Part shown: piece by piece, positions 63,545-64,000 of the stretch
Position numbering within the stretch: position 1 is the stretch's first letter
Layout of the letters: each line of letters opens with the position of its first letter
NCBI RefSeq assembly: GCF_024347135.1
Contig: NZ_AP024907.1
Coordinates: forward strand, 2,099,001-2,163,000
DNA from: Vibrio spartinae
GTDB lineage: Bacteria > Pseudomonadota > Gammaproteobacteria > Enterobacterales > Vibrionaceae
DNA length: 64,000 nucleotides
Reading direction: 5' to 3'
The notes under the pieces: generated by a model
The model's input: the letters and a program-made list of their open reading frames with translations, nothing else
Told to the model about the DNA's origin: nothing
The model's database searches: none
Program-made: the position numbers and the translations under genes

Positions 63545-63572
63545 AACATCCCGGAAATCTCCGGGATGTTTT
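63545..63572 (+). terminator. Bidirectional terminator between aspC and the VOC gene
   Basis: AACATCCCGGA and TCCGGGATGTT pair perfectly around AATC, with an A run before and TTTATA after, so it serves both convergent genes. Confidence 0.87.
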
Positions 63573-63592
63573 ATATCAACAGACGGATATCA

Positions 63593-63973
63593 TTAAGAAA
63601 TACGATAAAGCGCACAAAGTTTATTGCCGGCCGGATCGCGTAGATAAGCTAGATATAACTCCCGCCCAGCATAAGAACGTACCCCTGGTGGATCCTCACA
63701 GGTCACGCCACCATTTTCGACTCCCGCCTGATGCCACGCATCAGCTTGTTCTGGGCTTGAAACGCTAAAACCTATCGTCATCCCATTCCCCGGCGTTGCT
63801 TCCTGACCATCAATTGGCGGTGTCACAATCAGAACGCCCTCGGAGTTGGCATATATGCAACGCCCCTTCTCATCCATCACGCCTGCCGGGTAACCTAAAA
63901 CGGTCAAAATTGCATCATAAAATGTCTTTGATTTTTCGATATCGTTTGAACCAACGACGATGTGACTAAACAT
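63593..63973 (-). CDS. VOC-family protein (glyoxalase-like)
   Basis: A 126-residue protein of the vicinal oxygen chelate fold with MFSHIVVGSNDIEKSKTFYD at the N-terminus and YLAYLRDPAGNKLCALYRIS at the C-terminus, both typical. It may be a metal-dependent lyase, dioxygenase or resistance protein; the substrate is unknown. AAAAGGATATATC precedes the ATG. The whole gene is present. Confidence 0.82.
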   Translation of the reverse strand: MFSHIVVGSNDIEKSKTFYDAILTVLGYPAGVMDEKGRCIYANSEGVLIVTPPIDGQEATPGNGMTIGFSVSSPEQADAWHQAGVENGGVTCEDPPGVRSYAGRELYLAYLRDPAGNKLCALYRIS

Positions 63974-64000
63974 GATATATCCTTTTGTGAATAGAATCCG

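Overview
The window reads as a chromosomal segment of a gamma-proteobacterium of the Vibrio group. The signs are the pabB-nudL-sdaA and asnS-aspC neighbourhoods, a VgrG/DUF4123/Rhs module, remains of an integron cassette, and family-level protein matches throughout. The set of osmolyte and siderophore genes would suit a marine Vibrio (possibly the gazogenes/ruber group), but the species is inference. No tRNA, rRNA, CRISPR array or intact prophage was found.

Layout. 1-5.5 kb is housekeeping: the N-terminal part of a class I fumarase, pabB, nudL, a small outer-membrane-like protein, sdaA and queD. 5.6-8.4 kb holds divergent gbcB and gbcA, the reductase and Rieske oxygenase of glycine betaine demethylase. 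8.4-12 kb is an AT-rich sugar-uptake unit: a beta-glucoside-type PTS EIIBC and a porin, framed by two BglG/LicT-type RAT antiterminator-terminator leaders, with no antiterminator gene in the window. 12-14.6 kb holds a BCCT transporter coupled to a homocysteine S-methyltransferase behind a MetR-type dyad. 14.6-22.5 kb is an iron-siderophore locus (binding protein, two permeases, ATPase, LysR regulator, TonB-dependent receptor) with two Fur-like boxes. 22.5-30.8 kb is a patchwork: a zinc-binding chemoreceptor, rhs fragments repeated in direct orientation, an acetyltransferase that looks like a stranded integron cassette, an IS110 remnant, a diguanylate cyclase, a quinone-reductase/TetR pair with a large palindromic operator, and a 65-residue orphan. 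30.9-38.9 kb is a type VI secretion effector module in the order vgrG, DUF4123 adaptor, rhs toxin, immunity gene.

From 39.5 to 60.2 kb every gene is on the minus strand and belongs to glycine betaine use or its regulation: a BCCT transporter, etfB, etfA, dgcB, dgcA, a DUF5943 gene, a dipeptidase and gbdR, then sdaA2, purU, soxG, soxA, soxD, soxB and glyA. Together with gbcAB these genes can import glycine betaine and demethylate it to dimethylglycine, sarcosine and glycine. GlyA then makes serine with the one-carbon unit from sarcosine, and SdaA yields pyruvate. PurU releases formate and tetrahydrofolate, and GbdR is the expected activator. The pathway is complete, but gbcAB lie about 31 kb from the rest, separated by clearly accessory DNA. 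The right edge is housekeeping again: asnS, aspC and a VOC-family protein.
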